From Hippophae tibetana (taxonomy: Eukaryota > Streptophyta > Magnoliopsida > Rosales > Elaeagnaceae), in NCBI GenBank assembly GCA_037013495.1, contig CM072807.1, forward strand, positions 7,436,001 to 7,500,000: a stretch of DNA of 64,000 nucleotides. Direction: 5' to 3'. This document shows positions 1 through 11,831 of this stretch, in pieces (the first letter of the stretch is position 1; the number at the start of each line of letters is the position of its first letter). The notes below the pieces were generated by a model. That model was not told where the DNA came from. It did not search any database and saw only the letters and a list, made by a program, of their open reading frames with translations. The translations under genes were made by a program, and so were the position numbers.

Positions 1-378
1 GGCTTAGTCCCACTTGAATATGTAGCAAATCACAAATTGGTCTTCCACTTTTTCAATGCTCCCCAAATCGAATTGACCAAATCACTACATGACCTTAACA
101 ACTTTCTAATGTAGGACTTCCATTAGCAATTCTGTTAAAATTAACATAACAAAAGCTTGCCACTGTATCACGTGCTTTACAAACTGGGGAATATTGGGCA
201 TATATGGTTAGTTTGTCCGTTTAGCCCTAATGCCTTTGCTGTTCACATGAGAATATACTCTCATAATGACTCCCGACAACAAACTGAATTAACCAAAATA
301 CTAGATGCAAGAAAAAAAAAAGAAACAAAACTGAACAAGAAAAAATTAATACCAAATCCTTTCGAGTTTATCACAATC
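1..378. other. Unassigned flank, no gene seen
   Basis: I see no supported gene here. An open frame at 157-399 (+) has no recognisable motif and runs into the antisense of the monooxygenase relic, so it is treated as chance. A purine-rich stretch lies near 310-345. Confidence 0.5.
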
Positions 379-731
379 TTAATCAGCTGCTTGCAATAGC
401 AAACTAGCCAACAATGCTGCCAAAAACTTCTCTCTCAAGAAAGCCATTATTTTTGCATACTCTGCTGAATGACACCCACTAAATAAGCACTACTTATGAA
501 TCCAAAGTTTCTCAATTTTCTGTCTGTAGCATTTCTCCTCGACCCCATGCCAATCCTTTTGTATTCCTCCTTTCCTTTTTCTATTATTCCCTGTGTTTCT
601 TGAAGCATGGCCTCACCAAGACACCTAGCTAAAACGACATCGTCTTCTAAAGCAAAACAACCCCCTTTCCAAATGTAATGTGGCACAGGGTGAAGTGTAT
701 CACCAACAATACAAAATATACAAATTTGCAT
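379..731 (-). pseudogene. FAD-dependent monooxygenase relic (last-exon fragment)
   Basis: Read on the minus strand, this stretch matches the last exon of the intact monooxygenase at 17993-18531. GDTLHP corresponds to GDALHP of the FAD-binding GD motif. [15 protein letters not shown] is nearly identical to [15 protein letters not shown], and FISSAYLVGVIQ matches [12 protein letters not shown]. The glycine-rich segment after GD is damaged: YIWKGGC stands where the intact gene has DLGQGGC. After about position 447 the similarity continues in another frame (LREKFLAALL against [10 protein letters not shown]), so there is a frameshift or early stop. No homology is seen upstream of GD, and no other exon lies nearby. 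It is a truncated, inverted paralogue and is almost certainly non-functional. Confidence 0.85.
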
Positions 732-1051
732 TCACAACATTTATATGGTATGACACACGTAAAAATAACTTTGAAAATGATGAAATTATTTATTTTTTAA
801 TAAATTGTTTTACATGTTACATTATAAATTATGTTAGTACAAGGTTATGTGCACTAATCATTTGTCTTTTCCTTAATAATAGGTCAAACGAAAATCTATA
901 TCGTAATATGACATGTGATGCTAAAGAATAATTATATTTAAATTACTCGTTTATATACAAAATTTTCTTCCTTTTAATATCTTGGGTAATCTCAGTTGGT
1001 TACTTGTGCATGTTTGTTACACAATAACAATCATAATTGTATAGTTTTTAT
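732..1051. other. AT-rich spacer
   Basis: AT-rich DNA between the monooxygenase relic and the target duplication of the first copia element. No gene or recognisable element is seen. Confidence 0.5.
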
Positions 1052-1056
1052 ACAAT
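1052..1056. repeat. Target site duplication of Copia-1, left copy
   Basis: ACAAT directly before the 5' LTR. The identical ACAAT at 8562-8566 directly follows the 3' LTR. Confidence 0.9.
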
Positions 1057-1399
1057 TGTTAAACAATATTAAAATAAATAAAAGAAAAGCATATTAACAC
1101 ATGGACATGCATTACAATTCCATTCCACTTTGTATTATGTTAACAATATTTCAAAAACAGTTACACGAGCATTATTTATATACACCCAATTACACCACAA
1201 TATATTACACCATATATTTAAATAATACATATAAATATCACATTATGAAATATTAGAGGTAACTTTTGCTATAAAATGTGTTGTTCTGGTATTCATCTTC
1301 TTTCATTTCTATTGCTTTTTTGGTTTTCTATTTTTCTGATTGCCTCTGCTCTTCATTGCTTCTTTATTCTTGAATTGTAAATAAGCTTAATGTTTATCA
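1057..1399 (+). repeat. 5' LTR of Copia-1
   Basis: 343 bp with TG...CA ends. It aligns along its full length with 8229-8561, with shared blocks such as TTCCACTTTGTATTA, TTTTTTGGTTTTCTATTTTT and AAGCTTAATGTTTATCA. The two copies differ at many positions, so the insertion is old. Confidence 0.9.
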
Positions 1400-1411
1400 T
1401 GGTATCAGAGA
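1400..1411 (+). other. Primer binding site of Copia-1 (initiator tRNA-Met)
   Basis: TGGTATCAGAGA starts directly after the LTR CA. It matches the plant copia PBS complementary to the 3' end of initiator tRNA-Met, except at the last base. Confidence 0.88.
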
Positions 1412-1443
1412 CTTAATGAGTACCTTCATTTCAGCTTGCTTCC

Positions 1444-3050
1444 ATGGCTACACTTCCTATACTTTCTAAGACCCAATCTGAGTTTCAAGTTTCTTCTAAT
1501 ACAGGCAGTTTTAATTTTTCTATCAACCCAAATTTTAATGTTAAGCTTGATTATACCAATTATCTTATTTGGAAAAAGCAATGAAAACATGAAATCATAG
1601 TTTATTCTCTTCAAAGTTTCATTGATGGATCCTCACCACTAACACCAAAAATCATCAAGAAAGTGGTTAAAACTTTGGACCAAATTAATGGTGAAACTCA
1701 AATACAAGAATAAATTGAAGAAATTCTAGATTATAACATCTGGGATAGGAAGGACAATACAATAAAGAATTGGGTATATTCATCTCTTACTTGTAATTAC
1801 CTGAAGCAACTTATGGATAAGAACACTGCTGCTAAAGGAATGTATGGATGACTCTCAACCATGCCTAATGCAGCTTAGTTGGTAATTGCAAACTATGAGA
1901 AAAAGGTTGTGAAAATGGAGGCTTACATCAGTGGAGCTCAAGAGTTGATTAATTGTGCAATAACAGTTGATGATATGATTAGCCCAAAGAGACAAGTGCT
2001 TTATGTGCTTGGGGTCTCGACCTGCAATACACTTCCTTAGTCACGACATTACAAATAAGAAACACATGCCAAGCCTAGATGAAGTTTTCTTTAAAATGAG
2101 AATTCATGAATCTCATCTTCAAAGGATGAACAACATGTTTATTCATGCTAATTTATCCAAACTTGGTGGACTCTTGAGCCATAATTCAACTTTCTCTCCT
2201 TTTAACCCTTACACTTTTACATCAACATTTGAAAACAACACTTCCATTTAAGCTTTACTAACTAATAACACAACTAATCAAGCCCTTCCTACCCAACCAA
2301 CAGTGAACTTCCTTCATCACCATCTTATTCATAAACTGTGAAACAATTCTCACACAAACTCAACCATACCCACCTAACAAACCTCCATTTGCTTCACCTC
2401 TGTTAGGAATACCACCCAATTCAACACTAATAGATTTGTATCCATCTCTAGCTCGATCCTCACCATCACCTGGCCCTACATGTCAACCACCATATCAACC
2501 ACCCAACATCAGGTCCATTGAATCAAAACCACAGCGTCAAATTTGTAAAAAAAGTGGTCACACTGGTGCTAAATGTAATTTCAATTATATGACTTCTAAG
2601 AATGGACCACCAACCCCAAACGCTCATCCTCAACCATTCGATCCAATATATCCACCACCACATAGGAATCTCAAGCTCACTATATTAATGTTCAATCAGC
2701 AACTACCCTTGAGGATTATCCTTTACCATTCACTTCACCATTTCCTCCATCTCAACCTTTAATGTTTTAGCCTTAATATTCATCATCTACACCTCCTTAT
2801 TCTTCCTTTGGATTCACACCTATACCAATACAAACCTCATTTATACCTTTTCTTATGCCCGAGTTTTCTTTTGGTTCATCCACTATTACACCAGTTTTCC
2901 AATTTAAATCTATTGTGTTTGAACCACCTGTTTTTGCATTATTTCATCAGCTCCCAACTCTGACTTTACAAACCTATTTGCAATAAATGCTAACTTTTCA
3001 CCATCCCCTAGTACAATCGTAGCTTAATCCACTAACTTTGTTCCCCTTCT
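1444..3050 (+). pseudogene. Copia-1 gag remnant
   Basis: The frame starts at ATG 1444 and carries a copia-type Gag N-terminus with the hallmark LDYTNYLIWK near 1549-1578, followed at once by a stop. Later frames include a CCHC nucleocapsid knuckle at about 2534-2578, read as QRQICKKSGHTGAKC. The expected first cysteine of C-x2-C-x4-H-x4-C is replaced by arginine (CGT in place of TGT), so the zinc site is broken. A Pro/Ser/Thr-rich stretch follows to about 2980. Several stops and frameshifts make this non-functional. Confidence 0.8.
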
Positions 3051-3059
3051 AAAGGTAGT

Positions 3060-4402
3060 AACTTCACCTGAAACAATATCCAATTTAGTATGGTATTTGG
3101 ATATTGGTGCTAGTCATCACCTTGCCTATAATGTTGCGTACTTGAATAATGCACAACCATATACTGTCATACTGGCAAAGATCAAGTCATGCTAGGTAAT
3201 GGTCGTTTTGTTCCCATAACTCAATTTGGTTCAGCAATATTACATACTAATGGTCATGCTCTTATTTAAGTACACTATTTCATACTCCATCTTTGGCCAA
3301 AAATCTCATTATGTCAAACAACTCTATATTGATAATAATATTAGAGTGGCTTTTTTCTCCTCACTTTTTTTGTATCAAAGATTTATCAACATGGACATTA
3401 ATCTTGGAGGGAGGTGTTGAAGATAATTTATACAAATTGCCAACATCTATACGTTTTATGAGTTCATCGTAAGTACCATGTTTGCATAGTTTTGCTAGTA
3501 CAATACATTTTGTTAATGGTTCTCTTTGGCATAATCGATAGAGTCATCATCATCAAGTTGTGTTAGATATGGTAGATATAGTTTGTGTAATGTCAGTCAA
3601 ATGAGTAAGTGTCATAGGCTATTCCTCAATGTTGCTCATCATAGGTATATTCTACCTTTTGAAGTTATTCATGTAGACATTTAGGGACCTTCTTCAGTTA
3701 TTAGTAGCAATGGAATGAGATATTTTTTACTCTTTGTTAATGATTGTACCAAATATAAATGGTTATTTGTAATGAATAATAAGGGATAGACTTCACAATT
3801 ATTTCATCATTTTCATGCTATGGTGTCAAGAAAATTTAATTATGAAATAAAATAACTTCATAGTGATAGAGGTTGAATTTAAGAGCTTAAAACCATACTT
3901 GTTTCAAAGAGGATATCTTAGAAGAATATCATCTCTATACACTCTATCTTAGAATGGGATTATGGAAAGACAAATAGCCATGTTATTGAAATGGATTGTC
4001 TATTATGATCAAAGTTGATTTGCCTTCAAAATTTTGGAAATATGTCTTTCAATCACCTATTTTTCTCACAAATATATTGAACTTATGCATACTTAATAAT
4101 AAAAGCCCTTTTTAGTTGTTATTCCACATTTCTCTTGATTATACTCTTCTTAAATTTTTTTGGATGTTTCTATTACCCTTTTTAAGACCATATACCTTAA
4201 AAAATTGGAACCTAGATCATTACCTTATTTGTTTTTAGGATATGTTGTCCATTACATAGGGTATTGATGCTTAGAACCTGAATCACAAAAAGTTTATATA
4301 ACACTAATGTTTGGTTTCATGAAAGTGTTTCCTTTTTTGAAAATTCAAATGCCTATAATCACAAGCATATTGTTTACTTTTCATTCTATTAACTAGTGGA
4401 TA
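3060..4402 (+). pseudogene. Copia-1 protease and integrase remnant (5' part)
   Basis: The protease active-site region reads WYLDIGASHHL near 3092-3124, where the usual copia form is W-x-x-D-T/S-G-A. The key Thr/Ser is Ile, so the protease would be inactive. Decayed GAG-pre-integrase and integrase core sequence follows to about 4400 (for example a PLxVIHVDIxGP-like segment near 3655-3690), broken by many stops. It is interrupted at 4407 by the solo LTR and resumes at 6171. Confidence 0.72.
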
Positions 4403-4407
4403 GTAAC

Positions 4408-6170
4408 TGATAAGTGCTCAAAAAACACTAAAATTACCATGATTTTATGCACATTAATTGATTAAAAATATATATATTTATATGATTTTATCATATATTT
4501 ATATATATTTGTATTTTCGGAATCACGAGTATTTTTATTGTTTTTCAGGTATTTTTACTTAAAAATGTGACTTAAAGACTCAAAAACGAATACTGGAGGC
4601 AATACATCACAAATATATTCATAAAATAAATGAGGAAAAGTTAACAAATATGGTAAAATTGAACAAAATGGGTCAAAAATGTCAAAAAAGAGGAAATCAT
4701 ACCGCCCAGCCGTGCCGACCACCACGCGTAGCGCGCGAGCCAGATCTCCCTTCCGCGCACGCAGCCGCCCCCACGTCAGTATGACGTCATCAAATGACAT
4801 CATCATTCACTACTCTGCGTTTCCACCATTTTTTATCATTTTTCACCCACTTTTTCTCCTCATCCTCACCTATAAATACCACCATTCTCTTCATAACTAA
4901 ACACACCTAAAAATACATCTTCTCTTCTCTTTCTTTCTCTCATTTCTTAGTTTTTAAGTTTTTCTTAGTTTTTAGTTTTTCTTAGTTAGTTTTTCTTAGT
5001 TTTAGAGTTCTTCTCTTTTTGAGAAGAACTAGTTATGTTTTTGTAATTTATTTGTTTTTCGATTCAATAAATGGGAATGCAAATTCCGTTTGGAGGTTTT
5101 TCAGCAACGAGAATAGCAACAAAGTACTGTAAGGATTTTATTTTCTTTATAGTTATTTTTTATGCTTTATTCTTACATGTTATATTTAATTTGTCTGTGA
5201 TTAAATTTAACTTTGCTGACTGTTTGTAAACATGATATAATAATAACATTTTTATGCTTGCGAAATATTAAATAGGTAAAAATTTCTAAAATGAATTGAT
5301 TTTATTTTTATTCAAGATTTTATATTAAGAATGTTAGAGAGAAATATATTATTTTTCATTACAAACTTAAATCTGAAAATTAGATTTTAAGGTTTAGTTA
5401 TTAGGTCTGATTTAGAGTAGTGCTCTTTTATTTGTTGGTACAATCGCCTGATAGTTAGAGTGAAACTCTATTTCATAAGTTTTTATAAGAATTATTATCT
5501 GAAAATGTATTGACAACATGTTTTCAGTAGTGGTTTTAAAACTTGAAAGTTAGTACTCAGATAATTAAATTCTTAGGTTTAATTTGGACACCTTGAATAA
5601 AGTTTAAACTGTCTAACCCTACCAAAGGTGGCATTTAAACGGTTCATTTTCAATCTCTTAGAAAAATGAATTAATTTAATTAACCAAATTAGCTATCAAC
5701 CCCACCCATAAGTGTTAATTGATTTGTTTAGTTAACAAAGAATATCTAACCCTACCAAAGGTGATATTCATATAAAAAAGAGAGAATCAATAAATATCAA
5801 TTTATATCTTTAATAACCTAAATAATATGAGCAATCATAATTAACTTAGTTATTATATCCATAAATACTCCATTGTTTTAAATGATAAAATTTGCATAAA
5901 TGTTTATTGAATCTCTATCTCTATCTATGTTTATTTTTATGTTCTTAGATTAAAAAACACAAAAACCCAAATATCGTGACAGGATGTTTATGATTTAATT
6001 TTATTTTTAAAAGTTTGAATAATAAATTAAAAACCACATATATTCCTTCCTTAGATCGACCTTGGGAGTATACTTATCATTTTCTACAAAATGATTCGTG
6101 CATTTGCGAGAGTTTTATAAATATAAAACCAAAGTATTGGCAGAATAGGCGATGCCGGGTTCGCTCATTA
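4408..6170 (+). repeat. Solo gypsy-type LTR inserted in Copia-1
   Basis: This block interrupts the copia frame and is flanked by a 5-bp duplication GTAAC at 4403-4407 and 6171-6175. Removing it rejoins the copia frame without a shift. It starts TGATAAG, like the other solo LTR in the window (TGATAAC at 39827), and ends TCATTA, probably a mutated CA end. It has LTR promoter architecture: a GC-rich upstream block (4700-4800), a TATA box TATAAATA at 4871-4878, a CT-rich leader and an AATAAA-like region at 5065. No internal gag-pol accompanies it, so it is a recombination product. The family is inferred from LTR size and its likeness to the second solo LTR. Confidence 0.8.
4774..4802 (+). promoter_or_regulatory. 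as-1-like TGACG cluster in the solo LTR
   Basis: CGTCA at 4774-4778, the palindrome TGACGTCA at 4782-4789 and TGACATCA at 4795-4802 lie about 70-100 bp upstream of the TATAAATA at 4871. TGACG pairs are known binding sites for TGA-class bZIP factors. Function here is inferred from motif and position only. Confidence 0.5.
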
Positions 6171-8220
6171 GTAACCTTACCTATTTCTTTGTCTTCTAGC
6201 ACGAGCCTAAAAACTGTCATCAATACAATTAATAAGCCTAATGCAAGCACAAATCCTTGTTAATATGTTTTCTCCCATATTTTATCTCATCCAATGATTA
6301 TTTTTGTTTTTGATACTATACCTATTCCTATGCCACAAAACAGTTTTTCCCATGACTCTATACCAGTTGTTAACCTAGACTTTTTTACATGTATACCTAT
6401 TATTTCTTCTTCATATCCACCAGTTATACATACCACCAAATCCATTCATAATATTGCACCTTATGTCACACTTGGTTTGTATTCATTTCAAACATCTTCC
6501 TCAATTCATGATGTCATTTCACCCACTTTTGAAATCATGTATTCCACTATTTATATTACAAGGCCTTCTTCATTATTATCTGCTCTTAATATTCACTTTA
6601 TGAATACCAAATCAAAAAGTGAAATTAGGCCCAAGATTCTTTTCTTTATTATCATTTTACCTAAACATTCATCAGTTAAAGCAACTCTGAAAAACATTAA
6701 GTGGTTCATAGTAATGAAAAAGGAATATGAAGCTCTTGTTCAAAAACATACATGGTCTCTTGTACGTTCTTCATGTGGTAAAGTTATTGACATTAAATGG
6801 ATACTTAGAGTGAAGGTCAAACCAAGCAAGACTCTTATGAAATACAAAGCAAGAGTGATTGCAAAAGAGGTACACCAAATTGAGAGAATTGATTATCAAG
6901 AACATTTAGTCCAATAGTTAAACCTATAACCATTAGGATTGTTTTTACACTTTCTATAGCCTGTGATTGGATAATCAAACAACTTGATGTAAACAATGCA
7001 TTCTTCAACGGTGATTTGAAGGATGATATCTATATGACCTAACCTGAAGGCTTTTTTGATCCTAATTTTTCACATTATATGTGTAAATTAGAAAAGACAC
7101 TATATGGATTAAAACTCTAGAACTTAGTTTTTAAAAATTAGTGAACAATTGCAAAACTAGGGATTCCATAGCTCTAATGCCGACAACTCTATGATGATAT
7201 ATGATAAATGTGGTGATCTTATATATTTCTTATTTATGTTGACATACTGGGGATAAGGAATAACAATGCCATAATTCATGATATCATTGTTAATTTGAAT
7301 TTGTTCTTTTCCGTTAAAGACTTGGACACACTTAGTTATTTTCTTAGGATAGAAATCAGTAGTGCACTGGGCTGTTATTATCTCTGTCACACCAAATATA
7401 TTCAGCTTCTTGGCAAAGTACAACTTGGTAAATGCAAATCAATTTCTACTCTTATGAAATCTGGTAGTATATTGTCAAAATTGAAGGAGAGTTATTAGTT
7501 GATGCCACTTTGTAGAGGTCTGTTATTGGTGCATTACAATATTGTACTTGCATTCGACCAAACATATCTTATTTAGTGAATAAATTGTGTCAATTTTTGC
7601 ACTACCCCATGACAATTCATTGGACAATAGCGAAAATTTTGCTTAAATATTTACATGGTGCTCTCATCATGAACCCCCACCCACCTCGGCGCTGAGTTGG
7701 AAACATCTTGTTATTATTTTACACAAAACTAATAACTTGGTTCTCACTAGATATTGTGATGATGATTGGACAACTTGTCCAAATGATAGAAGGAGTACAG
7801 GTGGACTTTGTTTCTTTCTTTTTTAGAAACTTATTAGTGTCTTTGAGTTTTGGAAAGCATAAAGTGGTATCAAGATCTTCAACTAAAGCAAAATTTAGAA
7901 CATTAGTCTAAGCTGTAGTAGAAATTGATAGGATTCAAAAAGTCCTAATTGAATTACATTTGCAACAATTACAAGCTCAAATGCTTGTGATAATATTAGT
8001 GTTGAGTATCTTCTTTATAATACAGTCTTACTTTCTAAAAACTAAGCATGTTAGATTAATTTTCATTTTTTTAAAAGAAAAAGGTCATAAAAGGAGAAGT
8101 TAGAATTGATTATATATTGTCTCAAAAACAAATAGAAGATATTTTAACAAATTTATTGCCAACTCAAAGATTTAAAGAAATGAAAATTAAGTTCATAATT
8201 GTTACAAGACCCTACGAATA
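6171..8220 (+). pseudogene. Copia-1 integrase end, reverse transcriptase and RNase H remnant
   Basis: The copia frame resumes after the solo LTR. Reverse transcriptase signs are a W-x-x-AM-like start (about 6700), KWILRVKVK followed by YKARVIAKE (about 6800-6870), QLDVNNAFFNGDL-like sequence (about 6980-7020) and KLEKTLYGLK (about 7085-7115). RNase H signs are VVSRSSTKAKFRTL near 7866-7910, corresponding to the copia SRSSTEAEYRA block. Several stops interrupt the frame. The YVDD region (about 7225-7260) is badly decayed. Confidence 0.78.
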
Positions 8221-8228
8221 TAGAGAAA

Positions 8229-8561
8229 TGTTAAATGATATTAAAATAAATAAACAAGAAAAGTATCTTAGTTCATAGACAAGCATCGTTATGTTACAAT
8301 TTCATTCCACTTTGTATTAAGCTTACAATATTTTAAAAATATTTGCAAGAGTATTACTTACATATATACAATTACTATATGATTAAGTAATACATAAAAA
8401 TATAACATTATAAAATATAAGAGATAACTTTTGATGCCAAATATGTTGTTTTGATCTTCATCTTCTTTCATTCCTACTACTTTTTTGGTTTTCTATTTTT
8501 TTTACCTTTACTTTTCATTGTTTCTTTATTCTTGAACTATTAATAAGCTTAATGTTTATCA
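8229..8561 (+). repeat. 3' LTR of Copia-1
   Basis: 333-bp LTR pairing with 1057-1399, with TG...CA ends, followed by the ACAAT target duplication at 8562-8566. Confidence 0.9.
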
Positions 8562-8566
8562 ACAAT

Positions 8567-9399
8567 TATGCATTTGATTATGAAGTGAGATCATATTCTA
8601 TATAAAATAAATTGTATGGTTATATAGAAACTTTATGAGTATGAATTGAAATTGTACTATATACATATAACATAATTTATCTTAATTTTTTATTTCATCT
8701 CAAATTAAAGATCAATATATACTTTTTAAGATATAAGAATTTATTTTTAAATTAAATATTATTTTAAAAAATTTATAATAAAATTATTTTGAGATATAAG
8801 AAAACTACCTAAATTAAAATAAATAATTTTATTAAAATATTTACCATAAATTTTATTTAATCATATTATAATATATTATTATAAAAAAATATAATAATTA
8901 AATATTAGTATACAAATCAATTAACCGCAGCCTTATTTAGTAAGTGGTCAAATTTACTCACGTGGTCTGATTAGTGTCTGCGGGCGTATTGCGCAAAATA
9001 CCCGTGGGCATGAATTGTGGATTCGATTTATTTGCCCCAATAAGCCAAAAAAAAGAAAGAAAAAAAAAGACCGATTTAATGCTTACGGCAGCACATACTA
9101 TTGCCTTACGTGAAGATTAACAAATATAAAAAATAAAAAAATTAATAATTAAAAGACACAATTTACATATATATATATATATTTTAAATTTTTTTTAAAT
9201 TTAATCTTTATTAACATCATCATTAAACTTCCAATAATTAATAAATAAATATTATCTATAAATTAATATTTTTCTTTCACATCAATTCAAAACTTCTTAT
9301 GCGAAGCTCTAAACCCATTTACTCGTAGCCTTTTTACTTACTAGTAATTTTATAAAGCATTAGTGAAACACAACTTAGATATATATTATTTGAAAAAAT
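8567..9399. other. AT-rich spacer between two copia elements
   Basis: No gene seen. It holds low-complexity AT tracts, including an alternating (TA)n run near 9166-9182, and a short less AT-rich patch at about 8930-9010. Confidence 0.5.
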
Positions 9400-9880
9400 G
9401 TATGGTTGTAAAGAAATAAATTTCATTTATCAAATTAAAATAGAATAAAAAATAACACCAAAGATTTTAGCGTAGAAAAATCTTTTAAAATGAAAGTAAC
9501 AACCACGGGATCCGTAGGCCACTTAAACTTCCACAATAATAAGATGGGATTACACACTTCACTTTTAGGTGGATCTCTCACAAAAATACAATAAATATGT
9601 AGCTTCAATTTGTGGGTAAAACTTCACAAATTGACTCTCTTAATTTTCTCTCAAAAACTCTCTCTGATTTATTTTTCTTCGCTTCTGATCTGTGAATTGA
9701 GATTAAGGCTAAGGCCTTTTATAGAAGGAAATGAATCCTTCATGCAACTAAATTTTTTTTTCTTTCTTCTTTCGGTGCCACTATTATTGAATAAGGCTTC
9801 CTTTTTTTTTCTTCTTTTCTTTCTTTCGACACCAACCCCATTATTTCTTCAATTTGCTGGTCCACATAATTGGACCAACA
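9400..9880 (-). repeat. 3' LTR of Copia-2
   Basis: On the minus strand it starts TGTTGGTCCAATTATG (end at 9880) and has a TATAAAAGG box read from about 9723 down to 9715. The U3 half matches the right LTR in shared blocks such as TATAGAAGGAAATGAATCCTTCA, cited here by position 9719-9741 against 14061-14083. The far end near 9400 is an estimate. Confidence 0.78.
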
Positions 9881-9897
9881 AATCTCCCCTTCCACCT
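9881..9897 (-). other. Polypurine tract of Copia-2
   Basis: On the minus strand a purine-rich AAGGTGGAAGGGGAGATT directly precedes the TGTTGG start of the 3' LTR, as expected for plus-strand DNA priming. Confidence 0.75.
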
Positions 9898-10669
9898 TAT
9901 GTGGGACATGGATTTTCCACACCTGCAATCTTTCTACAGATAGCAAGCTTTTCTCTAGTCACGGTCTTTGTCATCATATCTGCCCCGTTATCATTGGTGT
10001 GAACCTTCTCAACTTGCAGTAGTTTATGTTCCAACACATCACGAATCCAATGATACCTTACGTCGATGTGTTTGGACCTTGAGTTGAAGGTTGGGTTCTT
10101 GCTAAAATGATTGCACTCTGACTGTCGCAATAAAGAACATAGTTTTCTTGGTTCTTATGCAATTCTTTTAGGAACTTTTTCATCCACATGATCTCCTTAC
10201 AACCTTCAGTGATTGCAATGTACTCTGCTTCTGTGGTACTTAAGGCAATACACTTTTGTAATCGTGACTGCCATGAAACAACTCCCCCTCCAAATGTTAT
10301 TAGGTACCCAGATATAGATTTTCTCGTATCTACGTCGCCAACCATATTTGAATCTGTATATCCTTCTAATACAGGTTTATTATTACCAAAGCATAAACAA
10401 TGACTGGAGGTTCCTCTGAGATACCTGAGTATCCATTTGACAAATGCCCAATGTTCCTTTCTAGGATTTGATAGGAATAGGCTCACAATGCCAACAACAT
10501 GTGCAATGTCTGGTCTGGTGCATATCATAGCGTATATTAGACTGCCAACTACCGATGCATAAGAAACCTTGCTCATCTTTGATTTCTCCTCCTCACTTGA
10601 GGGACATTGACTCACATTAAGTTTGAAATGGCTTGCAAGTGGACAACTAACAGGTTTAGTTTTGCTCAT
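9897..10669 (-). pseudogene. Copia-2 RNase H region
   Basis: The minus-strand frame has the full copia RNase H signature: YADSDWAGD-like YTDSNMVGDVDTRKS, GGGVVSWQSRLQKCIALST, TEAEYIAITEGCKEIMW, LYCDSQSAI and then HIDVRYHWIRD in a second frame. A frameshift near 10060-10130 splits it. The C-terminus ends at the polypurine tract. It would degrade the RNA strand during reverse transcription if intact. Confidence 0.85.
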
Positions 10670-10699
10670 GTTGAATCTTTCAAGAAATTTTTCAACAAC

Positions 10700-11822
10700 T
10701 GTTTTTGGGAAAGCCAGATCTTTTGCTTTTGCCTACTGCGCGTAATCGTCATGCCAAGAATCTACTTGGCAGGTCCCAAGTCCTTCATTGCAAAGGACTT
10801 GCTCAACTCTTTCTTTAACTTGTTAATCTTGTCAATATTTTGACCCATAATTAACATATCATCAACATAAAGCAAAAGAATAATAAAATCACTATCAGAG
10901 AATTTCTTGATGAAGACGCAGTGATCAACTGTCGTTCTGTTGTATTCATTTTTCTCCATGAATGAGTCAAAATTTTTGTACCACTGCCTTGGTGCTTGCT
11001 TCAGACCATACAAGCTCTTCTTTAGTCTGCATACCAACTTCTCTTTGCTTTTGACTTGGAAACCTTCGGGTTGCTCCATATAGATTTCCTCATCAAGATC
11101 ACCATGTAAGAATGCAATCTTTACGTCAAGTTGTTCAACTCTAGATTAAGACTAGCTACCAAACCAAGAACAACTCGGATTGAAGACATTTTAACTACTA
11201 GTGAGAATATTTCATCAAAGTCAACGCATTTCTTCTGCTCGAATCCTTTCACAACCAATCTTGCTTTGTAGCATGGTTGCGAGTTGCCTTCTTCACTTTT
11301 GATTTTGTACACCCACTTGTTCTTGAGAGCTTTTCTTCCCTGTGGTAGTTTCATCAGGTCAAATGTGTGGTTCTCATGCAAAGATTTCATTTCTTCCTGC
11401 ATGGCTTTAAACCACTCAGTCTTATACTGATCAGTGATAGCTTCTTCGTAACTCTCTGATTCTCCCCCTTCAGTGAGCATCACATACTCATTAGGAGAAT
11501 ATATATGACTTGGTTGTCGTACTCGGGTAGATCTCCTTGTCTGTTCTTCCGGTTGGACTTGTTTAGAAACTTGTTTTAGTTTTGAACTGTCAGTTGATGG
11601 ATTAACATTATCAATATTTGGTGTAACTCTCCCGTCATCGGGATTTATTGGTGGAGAGACTAGGTCCAGATTAACTGGAATTTCATCTGAATGTGGTTTC
11701 TCAGATTTCTCAAAATCCTCGATTGTTTGGTCTTCAAGAAATACCACATCTCTGCTTCTGACAATCCTTTTGCTAATAGGATCCCAAAGTCTATAGCCAA
11801 ATTCTTCATGGGCATATCCCAT
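10700..11822 (-). pseudogene. Copia-2 reverse transcriptase
   Basis: Two frames, 11822-11121 and 11079-10762, together cover the domain. Marks are WFKAMQEEMKSLHENHTF, KNKWVYKIK, YKARLVVKGFEQKKCVDFDE, SSIRVVLGLVASLNLEL, then LVCRLKKSLYGLKQAPRQWY and LLLYVDDMLIMG with the catalytic YVDD. A frameshift near 11080-11125 lies just after the LELNNLT position, where intact elements read LDVKTAFL. The YVDD motif is intact, but the frame is not. Confidence 0.87.
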
Positions 11823-11831
11823 AAAGATACA

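Larger units (their letters stand above)
1057..8561 (+). mobile_element. Ty1/copia LTR retrotransposon (Copia-1), decayed, with a nested solo LTR
   Basis: The element is bounded by two LTRs that both begin TGTTAAA and end TTTATCA. It is flanked by a perfect 5-bp target duplication ACAAT at 1052-1056 and 8562-8566. A primer binding site for initiator tRNA-Met follows the 5' LTR. Inside are gag, protease, integrase, reverse transcriptase and RNase H remnants in the copia order, on the plus strand and with many stops and frameshifts. Length is about 7.5 kb because a 1.76-kb gypsy-type solo LTR (4408-6170) has inserted into the integrase region. Without it the element would be about 5.7 kb, near the usual copia size. 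No reading frame is intact, so it cannot move by itself. Confidence 0.93.

Noticed and set aside
4555..4900. Opposed open frames of 73-83 codons with Arg-rich content
   Set aside because: They fall in the GC-rich promoter block of the solo LTR and have no protein motif.
8567..9399. Possible small inverted-repeat DNA transposon (MITE) in the AT-rich spacer
   Set aside because: I could not find terminal inverted repeats with a flanking duplication. The local symmetry is simple AT complexity.
9610..10002. 130-codon plus-strand frame with a hydrophobic composition
   Set aside because: It covers the Copia-2 3' LTR and polypurine tract. The hydrophobic residues come from pyrimidine-rich LTR DNA.
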